Below, in pieces: positions 60,543 to 64,000 of a stretch of DNA of 64,000 bases. Both the position numbers and the translations under genes were made by a program. Under the pieces are notes generated by a model. It made no database searches, was not told where the DNA came from, and saw only the letters and a program-made list of their open reading frames with translations. Location: positions 3,844,001-3,908,000 of the forward strand of contig OX244046.1 in NCBI GenBank assembly GCA_945861085.1, given 5' to 3'. The number at the start of each line of letters is the position of its first letter. Position 1 is the first letter of the stretch. This stretch comes from Clostridioides difficile_D. Lineage in GTDB: Bacteria; Bacillota; Clostridia; Peptostreptococcales; Peptostreptococcaceae.

Positions 60543-61991
60543 TTATTGTTTTTTAGCCTGATTCCAAAATTCATCCATCTCTTCAAGTGTCATGTCTTCT
60601 AATTTTTTATTTAAGTTCATTGCACTTTTTTCTACAAACTCAAATCTATTTATGAATTTATCTGTAGTACAGTTCAAGGCTTCTCCTGAGTCTATGTCTA
60701 AAAATCTAGCTAGATTTACTATCGAAAATAATAAATCGCCTAGTTCTTCCTTTATGTATTTTATATTCCCGACCCTGTGTTCGTCAAGTAATTCCTGATA
60801 TTCTTCTTCAATTTTTTTAAATACATCTTCTACATTGTCCCAATCAAAGCCAACAAGTGCTGCTTTATGTTGAACTTTACTAGCCTTCATAAGAGCTGGT
60901 AAATGTTTTGGTATCCTTCTAAGACCATCTGTTATAGTACTTTCGCCTTTCTCTTCTTTCTTTAATTCTTCCCAAGTTTTTTCAAACTTAGACATATCTA
61001 GTTTTACACCACTAAATATATGAGGATGTCTATGAATTAATTTTTTACATATTCCATTTACTACTTCTTTTAAATCAAAGTAGCCTTCCTCATTTCCTAT
61101 CTGACAATGGAATATAACTTGTAAAAGAACATCTCCTAGTTCTTCTACCATTTCATCTATATCATTATTATCAATTGCATTACAAAGTTCATATGCTTCC
61201 TCTATAACAGAGTTTTTTAATGATTGATGTGTTTGTTTTTTATCCCATTCACATCCAGATGGACTTCTAAGTGTATTAACTATTATTTCTAAGTCATGTA
61301 CTGTATTATACATCTTTTTAGAACTTTTGGGTATATATAAGCTAGTTAAATAGTCAAAAAAGTTTTCATTTCTGTCTAATTCGCAAAGCTTTATAAACTT
61401 TTTACTTTCTAAATCTTTGACACCTGCTCCATTTACTATACATACTTCTTGATTATAGTCATAGTATTCCATAAGCTTTAATTTTACATTAGATGCTATA
61501 AATTTATCATATACTTGAGTTATTATCATGCTCGTATCTAAATCTATATATGAATTTTCTATTTCAAAAGCATCTATCAATTTAAATCCCTCAGATGGGT
61601 CTATAGCCAAATAGTTAAACATAGCGTCTACAAAGCTCATAGAAGGCAATATTTCTACTGCTATGTGTTTTTCATTGGCTAATCTCTCTATTATACTTAC
61701 AGTCTTTTCTGCGACTCTTGGATGACCAGGAACAGCATACACTAAATCACCCTTTTTAGATTCTTCTATAATAAATTCAGATATTTTTAAATAAACATTA
61801 TCAAAATTTTCCTCTTTTTCATAAAAGTAGTCTAAAGAAGTGTATTGTATAGTTTCTTTAAGTTTATCAATTATTGGATGTTTCTCTGTTCTAAAAAAAA
61901 CTCTAGGGCTATTTTTTAAAGATTCTAACACACCTTGGCTTATAAGAGAATAATCTCCTGGCCCAAGACCTACAATACTTATCTTACCCAT
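60543..61991 (-). CDS. mazG: MazG-type nucleotide pyrophosphohydrolase fused to tetrapyrrole methylase domain (YabN)
   Basis: The 482-aa fusion has an N-terminal TP-methylase domain (about 1-215, starting GKISIVGLGPGDYSLISQG, with VYAVPGHPRVAEKT) and a MazG domain (about 240-480, with EEAYELCNAIDNNDIDEMVEELGD and ELGDLLFSIVNLARF). The enzyme hydrolyses NTPs. This fusion is normal for firmicutes. The start is set by AGGAGTGATG 6-10 bases upstream; the outer start lacks a site. Genome context is that of Bacillus yabN. Confidence 0.95.
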   Translation of the reverse strand: MGKISIVGLGPGDYSLISQGVLESLKNSPRVFFRTEKHPIIDKLKETIQYTSLDYFYEKEENFDNVYLKISEFIIEESKKGDLVYAVPGHPRVAEKTVSIIERLANEKHIAVEILPSMSFVDAMFNYLAIDPSEGFKLIDAFEIENSYIDLDTSMIITQVYDKFIASNVKLKLMEYYDYNQEVCIVNGAGVKDLESKKFIKLCELDRNENFFDYLTSLYIPKSSKKMYNTVHDLEIIVNTLRSPSGCEWDKKQTHQSLKNSVIEEAYELCNAIDNNDIDEMVEELGDVLLQVIFHCQIGNEEGYFDLKEVVNGICKKLIHRHPHIFSGVKLDMSKFEKTWEELKKEEKGESTITDGLRRIPKHLPALMKASKVQHKAALVGFDWDNVEDVFKKIEEEYQELLDEHRVGNIKYIKEELGDLLFSIVNLARFLDIDSGEALNCTTDKFINRFEFVEKSAMNLNKKLEDMTLEEMDEFWNQAKKQ

Positions 61992-62097
61992 AACATCACT
62001 CCTATTAGCAAATTTCACTTTATTTTTATATTATTATACAAATAAGGAGATTTACTATTTGTATAGTATTTCCTTTATTTGCATATATATTCCTATA

Positions 62098-63711
62098 TTA
62101 TCTTATAAGTTTAACTTTTTTTAACAATTTATATAATTTATCACCTTTTGGCATAGTCAAAATTTCTTCTTTTTTAATTCCACCTATTCCAAGTATTACT
62201 ACTACATATACAATTCCACCAACACATATTGCAATTATTGTAGATATGCTATTTCCCAAGAATCCAACTAAAGCACCATAACTCAACTTAACCATTATAA
62301 ACATTGTCATAACTGTTATAAATGGCTTTATTATAAATTCTTTTTTAGGAAAGTTTACATTCATGTGTTTTTTAACATATAATAAGTTAATCATGGCTGC
62401 TACAAAGTACGCTGTAACTGTACCAAAGGCTGAACCCAATACATTAATGTCTGGTATACCTGTTAAAGTATAACTTATCACAATTTTACATAGCATACCA
62501 ATACATAAAGCAATTACAGGTACTATTGGTTTTCCCATTCCTTGAATTATACCAGTCAAGGTCTGTATTAAGCCCAAAAATAATACACATGGAGTAAGAG
62601 TAAACAAAATAGTTCCTACAGAAGATGGTTCATGTGGAAACAAAAGACCCATTATTGGTATCGCTAAAGAAGCCATTCCAAACGCACAAGGTAATACTAT
62701 AAGTAAAGTTACCTTAACTGCACTCTTAGTATCTTTTCTAGCTTTTGACTTATTTCCTAATGCATATGCTTTAGAAATTGCTGGAACTAAGCTCATACTC
62801 ATTGCTGTTGTTATGACTGCTGGTAAATTTATTGTGGCCATTGCCATACCTGTTAATTGACCAAACATTGAATTTGCTACTTTGTATGTAAAGCCTGCTT
62901 CCATAAGTCTTCTTATTACAATAACATTATCTATCATATTGACAAGTGGCATTACTGATGCTCCTATTGTTATAGGAATAGCAACAGTTAAAAGCTTTTT
63001 AAAAATATAAGAAACTCTCTCATCTTTAAATCTTTGACTTGCATCTATCTCTACTCGACGCTCTTTTCTCCCTAGCATATAAGCAAACACCAAATAAAGC
63101 ATAGATGCTATTGAACCTATTGTAGCTCCTGATATAGCACCAGCTGCCCCAAAAGTCTGACCTAGACTCTTCATAAGCAAGTAAGCCAAAGTAAGACCTA
63201 ATACAACTCTAAAAAATTGCTCTGCAACTTGAGACACAGCAATCTTAGTCATATCTTGTCTCCCTTGAAAATATCCTCTATATGCAGACATTGCAGGAAC
63301 AAATAATAATGCTGGAGCAATGGCTTTCATAGAGTATAATGCACCTGGATTTTTCATTATGTTTGTTACTATGTAGTCGGCTCCAAAAAATAATATACAA
63401 AATGATATTATTCCAGTAATGAATAAAACTGTATGTGATACCTTAAATATCTTGTTTGCACCTTTAAAATTTCCAATGGCAACTTTTTCAGAAACCAGTT
63501 TTGCCACGGCTGTTGGAAATCCAGCAGTAGCTAATGTTAAAAATAGAGTATACACAGGATAAGCAGCCTGATAGTATCCCATACCTTCTGAACCAATCAT
63601 GTTTCCAAGGGGAATCCTAAAAAATCCACCCATTATTTTTACGATTACACCTGCTAGCCCAAGTATAAGGGCTCCTTTTAGAAAGGAGTCTTTATTTTTG
63701 TTATTGTTCAT
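62098..63711 (-). CDS. spoVB: Stage V sporulation protein B / MurJ-like lipid flippase
   Basis: The 537-aa protein has about 14 membrane segments of the MOP flippase superfamily. It begins MNNNKNKDSFLKGALILGLAG with GGFFRIPLGNMIGSEGMGYYQAAYPVY, typical of SpoVB/YtgP. It exports peptidoglycan lipid precursors for the spore cortex. The start is fixed by GGAGG 8 bases upstream. It lies between spoVT and mazG, as in Bacillus, and names YtgP-like paralogues are possible. Confidence 0.88.
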   Translation of the reverse strand: MNNNKNKDSFLKGALILGLAGVIVKIMGGFFRIPLGNMIGSEGMGYYQAAYPVYTLFLTLATAGFPTAVAKLVSEKVAIGNFKGANKIFKVSHTVLFITGIISFCILFFGADYIVTNIMKNPGALYSMKAIAPALLFVPAMSAYRGYFQGRQDMTKIAVSQVAEQFFRVVLGLTLAYLLMKSLGQTFGAAGAISGATIGSIASMLYLVFAYMLGRKERRVEIDASQRFKDERVSYIFKKLLTVAIPITIGASVMPLVNMIDNVIVIRRLMEAGFTYKVANSMFGQLTGMAMATINLPAVITTAMSMSLVPAISKAYALGNKSKARKDTKSAVKVTLLIVLPCAFGMASLAIPIMGLLFPHEPSSVGTILFTLTPCVLFLGLIQTLTGIIQGMGKPIVPVIALCIGMLCKIVISYTLTGIPDINVLGSAFGTVTAYFVAAMINLLYVKKHMNVNFPKKEFIIKPFITVMTMFIMVKLSYGALVGFLGNSISTIIAICVGGIVYVVVILGIGGIKKEEILTMPKGDKLYKLLKKVKLIR

Positions 63712-63796
63712 AACATAACCTCCACACTGTTTATATAACAAACTTTAATATACCATATTTTTAATGCTATATTCAATATTTTACACAAAAACTTCA

Positions 63797-63821
63797 AAAG
63801 ACCTTCATGTAAAAGGTCTTT
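63797..63821 (-). terminator. Terminator after spoVT
   Basis: AAAGACCTT pairs with AAGGTCTTT around a 7-base loop, 10 bases past the stop codon; on the minus strand TTTTGAAGTTTTTG follows. Confidence 0.75.
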
Positions 63822-63830
63822 ATGATAAAA

Positions 63831-64000
63831 TTATTGAACTTGTTTTCCTAAAAAGTTAGCAGCAATTTTTAAAGATTTTTCTTCACTTTCTGCAATTGTA
63901 TCTTTGTCTTTCGAAACAACTACAATTGAACCTATACAGTCGCCAGATGCACTAATTATAGGCATAATAACTTGACTAGTATATTCTTTTTGGTCTTCTT
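63831..64000 (-). CDS. spoVT: Stage V sporulation protein T, C-terminal end
   Basis: The gene enters from the right edge; about 56 C-terminal residues are visible. They read SQVIMPIISASGDCIGSIVV and then VSKDKDTIAESEEKSLKIAANFLGKQ, the GAF-like domain end of SpoVT, a forespore regulator of sigma-G genes with an N-terminal AbrB-type DNA-binding domain (outside the window). Position upstream of spoVB supports this. Confidence 0.88.
   Translation of the reverse strand, partial: EDQKEYTSQVIMPIISASGDCIGSIVVVSKDKDTIAESEEKSLKIAANFLGKQVQ

Noticed and set aside
1..64000. CRISPR arrays, prophage, complete insertion sequences, rRNA and tRNA genes
   Set aside because: No regularly spaced repeats, transposase, integrase or structural phage genes, and no cloverleaf or rRNA sequences were recognised.

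Overview
The window looks like a chromosomal segment of Clostridioides difficile or a very close relative (Peptostreptococcaceae). The DNA is AT-rich with clostridial codon use. The order acpS, CBS protein, gerS, alr, mazEF, split transketolase, a full F1Fo ATPase operon and a spoIIE/yabPQ/spoVB/spoVT block fits that genome, and the gerS-alr pair is, as far as I know, a C. difficile germination locus. The species call rests on memory of gene content, not on a search. Nearly all genes lie on the minus strand. I see no rRNA, tRNA, CRISPR array, prophage or intact insertion sequence.

Positions 1-7806 hold late cobalamin biosynthesis, transcribed as cobT, cobU, cobS, cobC, then a B12 riboswitch with an intrinsic terminator, then cbiP, cbiA, cbiB and the start of cobD. 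Positions 8000-9500 hold two small hypothetical genes facing each other and an aldose-epimerase-like gene. Positions 9673-17001 form one operon: a PRD/EIIA regulator, an M42 aminopeptidase, lactose/cellobiose-family PTS IIA, IIB and IIC, an M24 Xaa-Pro peptidase and a MalY/PatB-type PLP lyase. It has PTS genes and amino-acid-processing enzymes but no phospho-glycosidase. Positions 17336-23993 form an amino-sugar (GalNAc-like) catabolic regulon: class II aldolase, AgaS-type isomerase/deaminase, oxidoreductase, phosphosugar kinase, GntR-type repressor and NagA. Four near-identical operator palindromes tie it together, three of them sitting just after promoters of the same geometry.

Positions 24000-33620 carry a possible small non-autonomous element, a CtpA protease, folate cyclo-ligase, a PrcB-like membrane protein, a YkvI-type transporter with a long leader, split transketolase, and the acpS-CBS-gerS-alr-mazEF operon. 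Positions 34081-40993 are the complete ATP synthase operon, with a Na+-type c subunit and an epsilon subunit lacking its C-terminal helices. Positions 41178-52871 are housekeeping genes: dCMP deaminase, YqeB, upp, rpiB, YwlE, Sua5, a ZIP transporter, prfA, prmC, YqhQ, rpmE, rho, a tiny membrane protein and galU. Positions 52985-64000 are the conserved sporulation and cell-division block: an exported PepF-like peptidase, spoIIE, ppx, divIC, yabQ, yabP, S4 protein, hup, mazG, spoVB and spoVT. A cluster of DnaA-box-like sequences lies between spoIIE and the PepF-like gene.

Many start codons were moved inward from the longest reading frame because the ribosome-binding site overlaps the first possible start. 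Promoter and terminator calls are from reading the sequence only.
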